A stretch of DNA of 31,650 nt, from positions 1 through 31,650 of the forward strand of contig UQMI01000041.1 of the NCBI GenBank assembly GCA_900542045.1, written 5' to 3'. Position 1 is the stretch's first letter, and each line of letters begins with the position of its first letter. Below, in pieces: positions 15,806 to 24,520 of this stretch. Below the pieces are notes generated by a model that worked only from the letters and a program-made list of their open reading frames with translations, was not told the DNA's origin and searched no databases. The translations under genes were made by a program, and so were the position numbers. Source of the stretch: an uncultured Blautia sp. (GTDB taxonomy: Bacteria > Bacillota > Clostridia > Lachnospirales > Lachnospiraceae).

Positions 15806-15864
15806 GGGGCAAAAGGTCTGATCATATATGCTTCCTTACAAACAGCGGTAAGACCTGACGCCCC
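15806..15864 (+). promoter_or_regulatory. Structured leader hairpin before the GntR gene
   Basis: GGGGC (15806-15810) pairs with GCCCC (15860-15864), then a 3x3 internal loop, then AGGTCT (15814-15819) with AGACCT (15851-15856), enclosing a 31-base loop. A competing stem, GTCAGG (15802-15807) with CCTGAC (15854-15859), uses the same bases. Two exclusive folds just upstream of the ribosome binding site suggest an RNA switch or an operator. No known riboswitch class is recognised. Confidence 0.45.
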
Positions 15865-15899
15865 GGCAAAATTTCTTTAAACAAATTCCGGAGGTAGTT

Positions 15900-16607
15900 A
15901 TGAAGAAAAAATGGACTTGGAACACAATTGCCGATGACCTGAAACAGAGTTTTGAACAGGATCACTACAAGAATGGTGACCGGATGCCCGGAGAAACAAA
16001 ACTGGCAGATCACTACCATGTCGCTCCGGCTGAAATCCGCAAAGCTTACGAATATCTGAGAAGTCAGGGATACCTCTATACCATGCTGGGTTATGGCAGC
16101 TATTTCTTTGGCAAGCGGGAAAAAGTCCGGCTATGTATGAACAATGAAAGCTTTACCAGACAGATGGCCGCACTTCATCTCCCGGTGGAAACCCGCAATA
16201 TTTCCTGTCAGAAGCTGCGGGAAGATTCTCTGATCCATGCCATGCTGGAAGTGGACACCAGCGAACCGGTTTATAAGATCACCCGCCTGCATCTGCTGGA
16301 CGAAACCCCGGTAGCGGTCCAGATCAGCTATCTGGCAGAAGATCTGTTTCCCTGCATTGCAGAAGACGGAAGCTCCATCACCTCCGTCTTTGAATATATA
16401 CGCAGCTGCGGTTACCTGCATCTGACCTCTGTCACACCCCAGCTGTCCATTTCTTCCCTCACAAAAAAAGAGCGTTCCCTTCTGAATATCAAAGGGTACG
16501 CTCCCAGCCTGGTTCTGACTTCCCGCAGATGTTCCCAGCCCTCGGGGATCATTGTGGAAGTCTCCCGCACTATTTATCGCAGCGATCAGTTCCTGTTTGA
16601 ACTGTAA
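15900..16607 (+). CDS. GntR/HutC-family transcriptional regulator
   Basis: A 235-residue regulator. The N-terminal winged helix contains TIADDLKQSFEQDHYKNGDR then MPGETKLADHYHVAPAEIRKAYEYLRSQGYLY, the GntR signature, though with a rare YGSYFF where most have GxGTFV. The C-terminal UTRA-like ligand domain includes EPVYKITRLHLLDETPVAVQISYLAEDLFP. The start has GGAGG five bases upstream. It is transcribed alone, and its stop lies three bases from the end of the convergent chromate transporter. Its targets are not shown; the leader hairpin at 15806-15864 or the chr promoter dyad are candidates. Confidence 0.85.
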   Translation: MKKKWTWNTIADDLKQSFEQDHYKNGDRMPGETKLADHYHVAPAEIRKAYEYLRSQGYLYTMLGYGSYFFGKREKVRLCMNNESFTRQMAALHLPVETRNISCQKLREDSLIHAMLEVDTSEPVYKITRLHLLDETPVAVQISYLAEDLFPCIAEDGSSITSVFEYIRSCGYLHLTSVTPQLSISSLTKKERSLLNIKGYAPSLVLTSRRCSQPSGIIVEVSRTIYRSDQFLFEL

Positions 16608-16610
16608 CCG

Positions 16611-17180
16611 CTAAATCAGCAATGAAATGCCTTCTATTCCTGCTTTTGCCACTCCGGCCAGTACCATGACGCCAATGGGATTCCAGTTCCATTTCTTCAT
16701 CAGCCAGACGCTCAGGGCAAACAGGATTACCAGACTCCAGTCTGTATCCGCCAGCCGGATCGTCAGTTCACTGTCCCAGAAAGCAGTGATCAGGATGGAA
16801 ATTCCCGCTGATGCGATCATGGCCACCACCGCCGGCCGGAGAGACTGTAAAACCCCCTGCAGCATGTCCATGCTCCGGTATTTCAGATATACACGGGCAA
16901 TGACTATTACAATGATGCAGGAAGGCAGGATACATCCGAAGGTAGCCACCGCTGCCCCGGGGATGCCGGCAATCTTAATTCCCACAAAAGTAGCGGAATT
17001 AATGGCAATGGGACCTGGCGTCATCTGGGAAATCGTAACCAGATCTGTAAATTCTTTCATTCCAAGCCATCCATGAAGGGTTACCACCTGTCCCTGGATC
17101 AGCGGCATGGCGGCATATCCGCCTCCGAAACTGAAGAGGCCGATCTGCAGAAAACTGAGAAACAATTGCAGATAGATCAT
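16611..17180 (-). CDS. Chromate transporter, half-size subunit (second gene)
   Basis: A 189-residue membrane protein of the chromate ion transporter (CHR) family in its short, single-domain form. It shows FLQIGLFSFGGGYAAMPLIQ and the conserved TDLVTISQMTPGPIAINSATFVG, both family signatures, with about six membrane helices. ATG 17180 is the true start: GGGAG lies eight bases upstream and the ATG overlaps the preceding stop in an ATGA junction. The long upstream extension in the same frame is not coding. Short CHR proteins act as pairs, in which the two halves have opposite membrane orientation. Substrates may be chromate, sulfate or another anion; the real role in an anaerobe is open. Confidence 0.9.
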   Translation of the reverse strand: MIYLQLFLSFLQIGLFSFGGGYAAMPLIQGQVVTLHGWLGMKEFTDLVTISQMTPGPIAINSATFVGIKIAGIPGAAVATFGCILPSCIIVIVIARVYLKYRSMDMLQGVLQSLRPAVVAMIASAGISILITAFWDSELTIRLADTDWSLVILFALSVWLMKKWNWNPIGVMVLAGVAKAGIEGISLLI

Positions 17181-17743
17181 AACCTTTTCTCCCTTCCCTT
17201 CATCCAGGTGCGAAGAACACCGATCAGTCCGCTGGCCAGCACGATCCACACAACATTGATGCCAAACACACAGGAGGCCACAAAAGCGCCTGCCATGATC
17301 AGAATGGATCCCACATCTTTTGATCGACAAATCATACTCCCCATTTCATAAACTACCAGAGCAATCACCGCGCCCACACCGGCCTGCATTCCCTCCAGTA
17401 TCTGACGGACCAGCCAGTTATCCTGAAAAATCTGATAAAAAGAGGAGATCACAGAAATGATCACAAAAGGCGGCAGAATCGTTGCCAGAATCGCCGTCAC
17501 TGCCCCAATAAATCCCGCCAGCTTATAGCCCACCACAATGGCCCCGTTTACCGCTATGGCTCCCGGGGACGCCTGGGCGATAGCCACCAGATCCAGCATC
17601 TCTCCCTCTTCGATCCAGTGGTACTGATCCACAAACTTTTTCTTCATCAGGGTTACGATGACATAGCCGCCTCCAAAGGTAAACGCACTCAAATACAATG
17701 TTGATAAAAACAACCGGATCAACACATGTTTTCTGTCCTCCAT
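17177..17743 (-). CDS. Chromate transporter, half-size subunit (first gene)
   Basis: A 188-residue CHR-family half with STLYLSAFTFGGGYVIVTLM and EMLDLVAIAQASPGAIAVNGAIVVG, homologous to its downstream partner but clearly diverged from it. It has about six membrane helices and a basic C-terminal tail (RTWMKGREKRL). GGGAGG lies six bases before ATG 17743. The stop overlaps the next start by four bases. It has its own promoter, which carries a 10-bp dyad. The 317-base gap 17744-18060 otherwise holds the terminator hairpin at 17982-18013 and no gene I can support. Confidence 0.9.
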   Translation of the reverse strand: MEDRKHVLIRLFLSTLYLSAFTFGGGYVIVTLMKKKFVDQYHWIEEGEMLDLVAIAQASPGAIAVNGAIVVGYKLAGFIGAVTAILATILPPFVIISVISSFYQIFQDNWLVRQILEGMQAGVGAVIALVVYEMGSMICRSKDVGSILIMAGAFVASCVFGINVVWIVLASGLIGVLRTWMKGREKRL

Positions 17744-17785
17744 ATCGTACCTCCCGGCTTATTATCTTTCTCTGTTACCGGCTGC

Positions 17786-17814
17786 ATTCTATCAAATACG
17801 GGCTTTCCTGTCAA
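17786..17814 (-). promoter_or_regulatory. Promoter of the chromate transporter pair
   Basis: On the minus strand TTGACA (17809-17814), a 17-base spacer, TAGAAT (17786-17791). Transcription should start about 35 bases before the ATG. Confidence 0.65.
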
Positions 17815-17824
17815 GAAAGCCCGT
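17798..17824. promoter_or_regulatory. 10-bp perfect dyad over the chr -35 box
   Basis: ACGGGCTTTC (17798-17807) and GAAAGCCCGT (17815-17824) are exact reverse complements, separated by seven bases that include most of the -35 box. Neither strand has a T run after it, so an operator is more likely than a terminator. Confidence 0.55.
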
Positions 17825-17981
17825 GTAAAATACATTGATTCGGATACCAGATTCCGCTCTCAGTTTTCTTTCATCACACAGACCAATGACCAGGATGGCG
17901 TGGCTCTGGCTCTGCGACGGCTTTTCCCCACATAATTTCATCTTACAGGCAAACTTTCCCTTCAGCAAAAGAGCATAATAA

Positions 17982-18013
17982 AGCCGTCCCACAACCATGA
18001 TTGCAGGGCGGCT
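17982..18013 (-). terminator. Hairpin terminator after the aldo/keto reductase
   Basis: AGCCGTCCC (17982-17990) pairs with GGGCGGCT (18006-18013) with one bulged base. On the minus strand it is followed by TTTATTAT, and on the plus strand by CTGTTTTT. It lies about 50 bases past the reductase stop. Confidence 0.5.
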
Positions 18014-18060
18014 CTGTTTTTCAGTCTATATCTTAATGAAGAGGAAAAGGGGGTTCTTGG

Positions 18061-18915
18061 TTATTTCTGCTCATCCACCGGCGGAACCATCTTCACATAA
18101 TTGTTCAGCATCTCCGGTGTGCTGGTGTAGTATCTCTTATTTTTGTTCATGGCTGCAACTTCCGCCATCTCTTCTTCTGTCAGTTCGAAATCAAACAGAT
18201 CGAAGTTGGAGCGAATGTGATCCGGATTCTTGGAACCGGGGATCACGATATCACCGGCCTGGATGTGCCAGCGCAGAATGATCTGTGCATTGTTCTTGTG
18301 ATATTTCTCTGCCAGTCTGGTAAACAACGGCTCCTGGATCAGGGCCTTATCTCCATGTCCAAGAGGATACCATGCCTGGATCACCATGCCTTCTTTTTCC
18401 AGGAATTTTTTCAGCTCCGGTTCCTGGGAGTAGGGATGTACTTCGGTCTGAAGGATCGCCGGCTTCACTTCGCAGATATTCAGGATTTCCTGCATCTGCT
18501 CCATATTAAAGTTGGAAAGTCCAATGGCTCTTACCTTGCCTTCTTTATAGGCCTTCTCCATCAGCTCATAACCCGCCACATAATTTCCGGCCGGCTGGTG
18601 GATCAGCAGCAGGTCAATGTAATCGGTATCCAGACGCTGCAGTGTCTTCTCCACGGCATCTTCCTGCTCGTAGAAAGCCGGCCACAGCTTCGTCTCCAGA
18701 AAAATTTCCTTCCGGTCCAGACCGGATTTTTTCATGGCACGGCCCACTGCCTTCTCGTTTACATAGGCATTGGCGGTATCAATGAGACGATAGCCGCTCT
18801 GCAGCGCGCTGAGCGCAGATGCTTCTGCCTCGTCCGGGGTTAACAGGAAGGTTCCGATACCGACCATTGGCATTTCCACGCCATTATTTAACTTTACATA
18901 TTTCTGCTCGCTCAT
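18061..18915 (-). CDS. Aldo/keto reductase
   Basis: A 284-residue NADPH-dependent aldo/keto reductase of the 2,5-diketo-gluconate reductase type. The catalytic tetrad is complete: D46, Y51, K76 and H106, in DTANAYVNEKAVG, ETKLWP and LLIHQP. The C-terminal cofactor loop IVIPGSKNPDHIRSNFDLFD is also typical. It should reduce aldehydes or ketones; the substrate is unknown. AAGGGAG lies nine bases upstream of ATG 18915. It is the second gene after a flavodoxin-like reductase (62-base gap), and the two probably form one unit of redox detoxification. Confidence 0.92.
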   Translation of the reverse strand: MSEQKYVKLNNGVEMPMVGIGTFLLTPDEAEASALSALQSGYRLIDTANAYVNEKAVGRAMKKSGLDRKEIFLETKLWPAFYEQEDAVEKTLQRLDTDYIDLLLIHQPAGNYVAGYELMEKAYKEGKVRAIGLSNFNMEQMQEILNICEVKPAILQTEVHPYSQEPELKKFLEKEGMVIQAWYPLGHGDKALIQEPLFTRLAEKYHKNNAQIILRWHIQAGDIVIPGSKNPDHIRSNFDLFDFELTEEEMAEVAAMNKNKRYYTSTPEMLNNYVKMVPPVDEQK

Positions 18916-18977
18916 GTTTTATTTCTCCCTTCTGGTATCATATATCTATGGTTCTTCTTTTTTTTACCGGTCAATCA

Positions 18978-19433
18978 TCATTTGTCCAACTTGGAAGCCA
19001 GCTTCTGCGCCTCGCCGATGTCGGTTGCCATACCCATGTAGTTCATTCCATACAGTCCTGCGAAACGGCTCATGGTGTATTCCCCGAATTTCAGCATCTG
19101 CTCTGTGGGCGCTGCTCCCTGGAACAGGAAAAACAGCTTTCTTCCTCTGAGCTCTCCCTGCTGTACCGGCCCATAGAAACGATCCAGCAGATTGCGGATG
19201 GCTCCGCTCATATTATGCCAGTAAACCGGCGATCCGATCACGATGGTTTTTGCCTCTTTCATTTTGCCCAGAATTTCTTCAAACTGATCATCGGCAAAGT
19301 TCTGTCCGTAGCTGTACACCTTGTAATCCACCAGATCCAGTGTTTCATACTCTCTGCCGTCCAGCAGCTTCTTTGCCAGAGCAGCTGTGTTTCCATTTTT
19401 ATTGGGGCTTCCGTTTATAAATAAAATATCCAT
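18978..19433 (-). CDS. Flavodoxin-family NAD(P)H-dependent FMN reductase
   Basis: A 151-residue flavodoxin-like oxidoreductase. The phosphate-binding loop is FINGSPNKNGNTAALAKKL, and the isoalloxazine region is the GSPVYWHNMSGAIRNLLDRF motif of NADPH-dependent FMN reductases and iron-sulfur flavoproteins. It lacks the extra cysteines of an iron-sulfur flavoprotein. AGGAGG lies about eight bases before ATG 19433. A TATAAT (19465-19470, minus) has no good -35 and lies right after the arginine-operon terminator, so transcription may be weak or by read-through. It probably works with the aldo/keto reductase gene downstream. Confidence 0.87.
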   Translation of the reverse strand: MDILFINGSPNKNGNTAALAKKLLDGREYETLDLVDYKVYSYGQNFADDQFEEILGKMKEAKTIVIGSPVYWHNMSGAIRNLLDRFYGPVQQGELRGRKLFFLFQGAAPTEQMLKFGEYTMSRFAGLYGMNYMGMATDIGEAQKLASKLDK

Positions 19434-19472
19434 TGTTTTACTTCCTCCTTTCAGCTCTGGTCTTATTATAAA

Positions 19473-19506
19473 ACAAAACGGAACCTCCTAAGAAGTTCCG
19501 ATTTGT
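19473..19506 (-). terminator. Terminator of the arginine operon
   Basis: A 15-bp stem with two mismatches around a four-base loop (19473-19487 with 19492-19506); its core CGGAAC/GTTCCG is exact. On the minus strand it runs into TTTTGTTTTATAAT. It lies 32 bases past the argD stop. Confidence 0.7.
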
Positions 19507-19538
19507 TTCAAAGTATATACTGTAAGGTTTTCAGTTTT

Positions 19539-20729
19539 CTATGCCAGAGCCTTCTCCAGTTTTTCCGCCATTTCATCGATCTGTTCTCTGGTGATGATCA
19601 GCGGCGGCACCATCCGCAGCACATCGCTTCCTGCTGAGATCACCAGCAGACCATTTTCCATGGCTTTGCTGATCACATCGCCCACAGGGCGGCCGGTGAT
19701 GATCAGTCCCTGCATAAAGCCTTTTCCACGGCGTCCGGCCACACAATCGTATTTTTCCACCATGGCATCCAGTTTTTCTTCCAGATAAGGGGTTAATTCC
19801 TGTACATGAGCCAGCAGCTGTTTCTTCTCAAACAGATCAAATACTTTGCTCACAGCTGCGCATACGAAAGGATTTCCTCCATAAGTGGTGCCATGATCTC
19901 CCGGGGCCAAAGAAGCGGCAGCTACCTTCTCGTTCAGCACAAAAGCCCCCACCGGTACGCCGCTGCCCAGGGCCTTGGCGCAGGTCATGATATCCGGTTT
20001 TACCCCATACCACTGCCAGGCAAAATACTTGCCGGTACGCCCCATGCCGCACTGGATCTCGTCCAGAATCAGCACAATATCTTTTTCGTCACAGAGTTTG
20101 CGCAGCCCTTCCAGAAATTCCGGCTCTGCCGGATAAATTCCTCCTTCGCCCTGGACCGTCTCCACGATAATGGCACAGGTCTTGTCTGTAATCTGTTCTT
20201 TCACACTGTCCAGATCATTGAAGCGGGCAAATTTCACACCGCCCATCAGGGGTTCAAAAGGCTCCCGGTAATGGGCATTGCCGGTCACAGACAGAGCACC
20301 GATGCTCCTGCCATGGAAAGAATGCTCCATGGCAATGATCTCGTGGTCTGCATGGCCATCCCAATTATACGCATATTTCTTGGCTGCTTTCAGAGCGCCT
20401 TCAATGGCCTCTGTTCCGCTGTTGGTAAAAAATACCTTGCTCATGCCGCTGGCAGCAATGAGTTTTTCTCCGGCCTGGGCCAGAGGCTCATTATAAAACA
20501 GATTGGACGTATGCAGCAGCGTGTCTACCTGCTCTTTCAGGGCCTCGTTGTATTCCGGGTCATTGTAACCCAGGGCGCATACGGCAATTCCCGCAGCAAA
20601 ATCCAGATATTTGTTTCCATCAGAATCAAAGAGATAAGCGCCGTCTCCTTTTTCCAGCACGATCTGATAACGGTTATACGTGTGCAGAACGCTCTCTTCC
20701 GTCTGTTCCATCCATTCATTCGTTTTCAT
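19539..20729 (-). CDS. argD: Acetylornithine aminotransferase
   Basis: A 396-residue class III PLP-dependent aminotransferase that converts N-acetylglutamate 5-semialdehyde to N2-acetylornithine. Motifs include [20 protein letters not shown], the SFHGRS region, [18 protein letters not shown], and the PLP lysine in [15 protein letters not shown]. The length is normal. Its start lies inside the end of argB (14-base overlap), so the two are translationally coupled. It is the last gene of the arginine operon, with a terminator at 19473-19506. Confidence 0.97.
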   Translation of the reverse strand: MKTNEWMEQTEESVLHTYNRYQIVLEKGDGAYLFDSDGNKYLDFAAGIAVCALGYNDPEYNEALKEQVDTLLHTSNLFYNEPLAQAGEKLIAASGMSKVFFTNSGTEAIEGALKAAKKYAYNWDGHADHEIIAMEHSFHGRSIGALSVTGNAHYREPFEPLMGGVKFARFNDLDSVKEQITDKTCAIIVETVQGEGGIYPAEPEFLEGLRKLCDEKDIVLILDEIQCGMGRTGKYFAWQWYGVKPDIMTCAKALGSGVPVGAFVLNEKVAAASLAPGDHGTTYGGNPFVCAAVSKVFDLFEKKQLLAHVQELTPYLEEKLDAMVEKYDCVAGRRGKGFMQGLIITGRPVGDVISKAMENGLLVISAGSDVLRMVPPLIITREQIDEMAEKLEKALA

Positions 20730-21615
20730 TATAATATTTCTCGCCGTCCTCTCTTAAAATCGCAGTACCGATACCTTTGTTGGTGAAAATCTCCAGAAGC
20801 AGACTGTGGGGGATCCTTCCGTCCAGGATATGCACCCGGTTCACGCCGTTTTCAATAGCATCAATACAGTTGCGCAGCTTGGGAATCATTCCTCCGCCCA
20901 CATGTCCCTCTGTGATCAGTTCCTCTGCTTCACTGACATGAAGTTCCGAAATCAGGCTGTCCGGATCATTATAATCCCGGTATACACCCTCAATATCCGT
21001 CAAAAATGCCAGTTTCTCCGCATGCATGGCCTCTGCAATGGCACAGGCTGCATCATCTGCATTGATATTGTAAGACTGGAACTGCTCGTCCATGCCCACC
21101 GGAAATACAATAGGAAGAAAATCCTTTTCCAGGAGATCCGTCAAAATCTTGGGATTGACTTTTTTCACATCCCCTACAAAGCCAATGTCCTGTCCGTCAG
21201 ACAGCTTCTTCTCCACGGTCAGAAGACCGCCGTCCTTTCCGCTGATTCCCACGGCTCTCACACCCAGGGACTGTACCAGCGCCACCAGCTCTTTATTTAC
21301 TTTTCCCAGTACCATTTCTGCTACTTCCATGGTATCGGCGTCTGTCACACGAAGGCCATTGACAAAACGCGGTTCCATTCCTACCTTGCCTACCCAGCGG
21401 CTGATCTCCTTGCCTCCGCCGTGGACGATAATGGGTTTAAACCCTACCAGTTTCAGGAGCACCACATCTTTGATCACATTTCTCTTCAGTTCTTCATCCA
21501 CCATGGCGCTTCCGCCGTATTTTATCACTACGATCTTCCGGTTGAACCGCTGGATATAGGGAAGGGCCTCAATCAGCACTTCTGCCTTATCCAGATATTT
21601 CTGCTTTACCATCAT
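20716..21615 (-). CDS. argB: Acetylglutamate kinase
   Basis: A 299-residue kinase that phosphorylates N-acetylglutamate, normally the step controlled by arginine feedback. It shows [10 protein letters not shown] (nucleotide binding), [11 protein letters not shown] and [18 protein letters not shown], then [12 protein letters not shown] near the C-terminus. The N-terminal helix [19 protein letters not shown] is the extension found in hexameric, arginine-inhibited enzymes. The start ATG 21615 follows AAGGGG by six bases, with a second ATG directly after. It lies 14 bases after argJ. Confidence 0.97.
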   Translation of the reverse strand: MMVKQKYLDKAEVLIEALPYIQRFNRKIVVIKYGGSAMVDEELKRNVIKDVVLLKLVGFKPIIVHGGGKEISRWVGKVGMEPRFVNGLRVTDADTMEVAEMVLGKVNKELVALVQSLGVRAVGISGKDGGLLTVEKKLSDGQDIGFVGDVKKVNPKILTDLLEKDFLPIVFPVGMDEQFQSYNINADDAACAIAEAMHAEKLAFLTDIEGVYRDYNDPDSLISELHVSEAEELITEGHVGGGMIPKLRNCIDAIENGVNRVHILDGRIPHSLLLEIFTNKGIGTAILREDGEKYYNENE

Positions 21616-21629
21616 TTATTACCCCTTTC

Positions 21630-22853
21630 TCAGGAACGATAATCTGCATTGATCTTCACATAATCATAAGTCAAGTCACAGCCCCAGGCTGTGGCTGTGC
21701 AGTTCCCCATTTTCACATCTGCAATGGCAGTCACTTCCGGCTGGGAAAGAATCTCTGTGGCCTTTTCTTCACTGTAATCACAGGCTACCCCGTCCTGGAT
21801 GATCTGGATCTTTCCCGCTTTGCTCTCAAAAAACAGATCCACCTTCTCCGGATCAAACTGTGCGCCGGAATATCCCATGGCGCACAGAATCCGTCCCCAG
21901 TTGGCGTCATGGCCATAAATGGCTGCTTTGGTCAGGCTGGAGGTCACCACCGATTTGCTTAAGGTCACTGCCTGCTCTTTGCTCTCGGCCCCGATGATCT
22001 TCACTTCAAACAGAGCCGTACAGCCCTCTCCGTCTCCAGCAATGGATTTTGCCAGGTGGGTATTCACATAATTCAGCGCCTCTGTGAAAATCCGGTAATC
22101 GTCGTTCTCTTCTGTGATCTCCGAATTTCCTGCCATACCATTGGCCAGCAGCAGCACCGTATCATTGGTGGAGGTGTCCCCATCTACAGACACCATATTA
22201 TACGTATCTTTCACATCTTCTTTCAGAGCCTTGGTCAGCAGTTCTTTGCTGATGGCTGCATCTGTGGTCACATACCCCAGCATGGTGCACATATTGGGAT
22301 GGATCATGCCGGAGCCTTTGCACATACCGCCGATGGTAACCGTTGTTCCGCCGAGCTCCACTTCCACTGCGATTTCTTTCTTTACCGTATCAGTGGTCAT
22401 AATGGCCTTCGCCGCCCGGGTACCAGCCTCCAGTGTGGCTTCCTTTGCCTCTGCCAGCAGTTTCACTCCCTTTGCCACCCGTTCCATGGGCAGCTGCATA
22501 CCAATGACGCCGGTGGAACCGATCAGCACCGAAGATTCCGGTACATCCAGCGCCTCTGCTGCTGCCTTTGCCGTCTCCTGACAGTAGCCGTATCCTTCCG
22601 CGCCTGTGCAGGCATTGGCTATGCCGGAATTCACGATCACCGCCTGGGCATATGGACTTTCCGCCACAATCTTCTGGTCCCATTTTACCGGTGCAGCTTT
22701 CACCACATTGGTGGTAAAAGTCCCTGCCGCCATACATGGCTTCTGACTGTAGATCAGAGCCATATCCTCTCTTCCTTCATACTTGATCCCCGCCGCTGCG
22801 GACGCCGCCTCAAAACCTTTGGGAGCCGTCACGCCTCCTTCGATTACTTTCAT
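21630..22853 (-). CDS. argJ: Bifunctional ornithine acetyltransferase/N-acetylglutamate synthase
   Basis: A 407-residue ArgJ that moves the acetyl group from N-acetylornithine to glutamate, so the acetyl cycle is of the recycling type. The self-cleavage site is the conserved K-A-I-M-T-T-D-T at about residue 180, giving alpha and beta chains. MKVIEGGVTAPKGFEAASAAAGI and the SVDGDTSTNDTVLLLANG segment are classic. The start ATG 22853 has AGGAGG four bases upstream. An in-frame upstream ATG twelve codons earlier (22889) would add MIDAISVSEGGK and overlaps the ribosome binding site; that region resembles the argC leader and may be a regulatory element. Whether the enzyme also makes acetylglutamate from acetyl-CoA cannot be read from sequence. 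Confidence 0.96.
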   Translation of the reverse strand: MKVIEGGVTAPKGFEAASAAAGIKYEGREDMALIYSQKPCMAAGTFTTNVVKAAPVKWDQKIVAESPYAQAVIVNSGIANACTGAEGYGYCQETAKAAAEALDVPESSVLIGSTGVIGMQLPMERVAKGVKLLAEAKEATLEAGTRAAKAIMTTDTVKKEIAVEVELGGTTVTIGGMCKGSGMIHPNMCTMLGYVTTDAAISKELLTKALKEDVKDTYNMVSVDGDTSTNDTVLLLANGMAGNSEITEENDDYRIFTEALNYVNTHLAKSIAGDGEGCTALFEVKIIGAESKEQAVTLSKSVVTSSLTKAAIYGHDANWGRILCAMGYSGAQFDPEKVDLFFESKAGKIQIIQDGVACDYSEEKATEILSQPEVTAIADVKMGNCTATAWGCDLTYDYVKINADYRS

Positions 22854-22925
22854 TTTACCTCCTTCTGACACGCTTATCGCATCAATCATGGCAGATCTGG
22901 AAGTTTTCTTCCAAATCCCCTCCTT

Positions 22926-23372
22926 CTACTGCTCGTTAAACGCAGTGATATTCTCTTCATTTAATGTAAAATCATAATAATTCAGGTCTTCTCTTTTGGT
23001 CCAGCCAATGGTGTTCCAGAATGCATTTCCAATGTCATTTCTGGTAAAAGCAATCAGACTGACTTTGTTGATATGCTCATCTTTCAACGCCTGCATGGCC
23101 ATGACCACCATGGATTTTCCGATGCCGTGTCTCCGGTAAGCCTCATCCACACAGACATGATAGAAGCATCCCCGTCTTCCATCATGGCCGCACAGGATAC
23201 TTCCCACGATTTTTCCATCCATTTCCGCCACAATACTGGTGTTGGGATTCCGTTTCAGGAACCGTTCCACACCCTCCCGGGAATCATCAATACTGCGGAT
23301 ACCAAATCCCCGGATTTTTTTCCAGAGGGCATATACCTGCTCATAATCTGCTGCTTTCATCACTCGAATCAT
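22926..23372 (-). CDS. GNAT-family N-acetyltransferase inside the arginine operon
   Basis: A 148-residue GNAT protein with the acetyl-CoA motif VDEAYRRHGIGKSMVVMAMQ. The order argC-GNAT-argJ makes N-acetylglutamate synthesis (a short, ArgA-type role) a good guess, since a recycling ArgJ pathway still needs a first acetylglutamate. The family is too broad for direct proof. GGGAG lies eight bases before ATG 23372. It starts 107 bases after argC and ends 72 bases before argJ, in the same direction, so it is very likely co-transcribed. Other options are ribosomal protein or small-molecule acetylation. Confidence 0.85.
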   Translation of the reverse strand: MIRVMKAADYEQVYALWKKIRGFGIRSIDDSREGVERFLKRNPNTSIVAEMDGKIVGSILCGHDGRRGCFYHVCVDEAYRRHGIGKSMVVMAMQALKDEHINKVSLIAFTRNDIGNAFWNTIGWTKREDLNYYDFTLNEENITAFNEQ

Positions 23373-23479
23373 TGTCTAATCTCCCTTACTTCTGTTCTTC
23401 CATGGGATTTCTACAGCCCTCTGTCTCCAGCTTCTTCATAAGACTTTCGCATTCCATGGTTCATATTTTTCCACAGGAC

Positions 23480-24520
23480 TTACGGAACCATGGGAATCTG
23501 AAGCAGTCCCTCATTTTCCGCAAATCCAAATAACAGATTCATATTCTGTACCGCCTGTCCGGCCGCACCTTTCACCAGGTTGTCCATGGCGCCCATCATG
23601 ATCACCCGATTCGTTCTGGGATCGATCTTGAAATTCACATCCACATAATTGCTGCCCTCCACCAGCTTTGTCTGGGGGCATACTTCCGGATCCAGCACAC
23701 GGACAAACTGTTCTTTCTCATAATAATGATCGTAAATCTCCCGTACCTGTTCCGGTGTTACTTCCTTTGCCAGAGATGCATAGGCAGTCACCAGAATTCC
23801 CCGATTCATGGGAACCAGATGAGGCGTAAAGTTGATTCGCACTTCCTGTCCCGCTGCATAGCTTAGCTGATCCTCAATCTCCGGCGTATGTCTGTGGCTG
23901 GCCACGCCGTAGGCCTTGATGTTTTCATTGACTTCACAGAACAGATTATCCACCTTGGCTCCCCTTCCGGCGCCGGATGTACCGGATTTGGCATCGATGA
24001 TCACTGTATTGGGATCAATGATCCCTTCTTTCACCAGAGGATAAATGGATAACGTGGAACAGGTGGGATAACATCCGGGGTTGGCGATCAGTCTCGCTTT
24101 CCGGATCTCTTCCCGGTTGATCTCGCACAGGCCATACACCGCCTCTTCCACAAACTGGGGGGCTGCATGCTCGATCCCGTACCACTCCTCGTATTTTTTC
24201 ACATCTTTGATCCGGAAATCCGCACTCAGGTCAATGACCTTTGCCTGTGACAGGATTTCTTCGTTTACCAGAGATGCACACAGTCCCTGGGGGGTTGCGG
24301 TGAAGATCACATCCACTTCCCGGGCCATCTTTTCCATATTGTCATCCAGACAGGTGTCCTCCACCAGCTGGAAAAAGTTTCTGTATACATCTGCATATCT
24401 CTTATCAATATAACTTCTGGAACCATACCAGGCAATCTCCACCTGGGGATGTCCCAGCAAAAGACGGACCAGTTCATTGCCCGCGTACCCTGTTGCGCCG
24501 ATAATTCCTGCTTTAATCAT
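23480..24520 (-). CDS. argC: N-acetyl-gamma-glutamyl-phosphate reductase
   Basis: A 346-residue NADPH-dependent reductase making N-acetylglutamate semialdehyde. The fold opens MIKAGIIGATGYAGNELVRLL, and the active cysteine lies in LIANPGCYPT. The start ATG 24520 is chosen for the GAAGGAGG upstream; an ATG seven codons earlier (24541) overlaps that site and a hairpin. It is the first gene of the arginine operon, read from a promoter overlapping an ARG-box-like palindrome at 24777-24793. The leader before the gene is about 235 bases long and structured. Confidence 0.97.
   Translation of the reverse strand: MIKAGIIGATGYAGNELVRLLLGHPQVEIAWYGSRSYIDKRYADVYRNFFQLVEDTCLDDNMEKMAREVDVIFTATPQGLCASLVNEEILSQAKVIDLSADFRIKDVKKYEEWYGIEHAAPQFVEEAVYGLCEINREEIRKARLIANPGCYPTCSTLSIYPLVKEGIIDPNTVIIDAKSGTSGAGRGAKVDNLFCEVNENIKAYGVASHRHTPEIEDQLSYAAGQEVRINFTPHLVPMNRGILVTAYASLAKEVTPEQVREIYDHYYEKEQFVRVLDPEVCPQTKLVEGSNYVDVNFKIDPRTNRVIMMGAMDNLVKGAAGQAVQNMNLLFGFAENEGLLQIPMVP

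Noticed and set aside
17181..17330. N-terminal extension of the second chromate transporter half
   Set aside because: The extra 50 codons overlap the first gene in another frame and lack hydrophobic helices. ATG 17180 has a good site.
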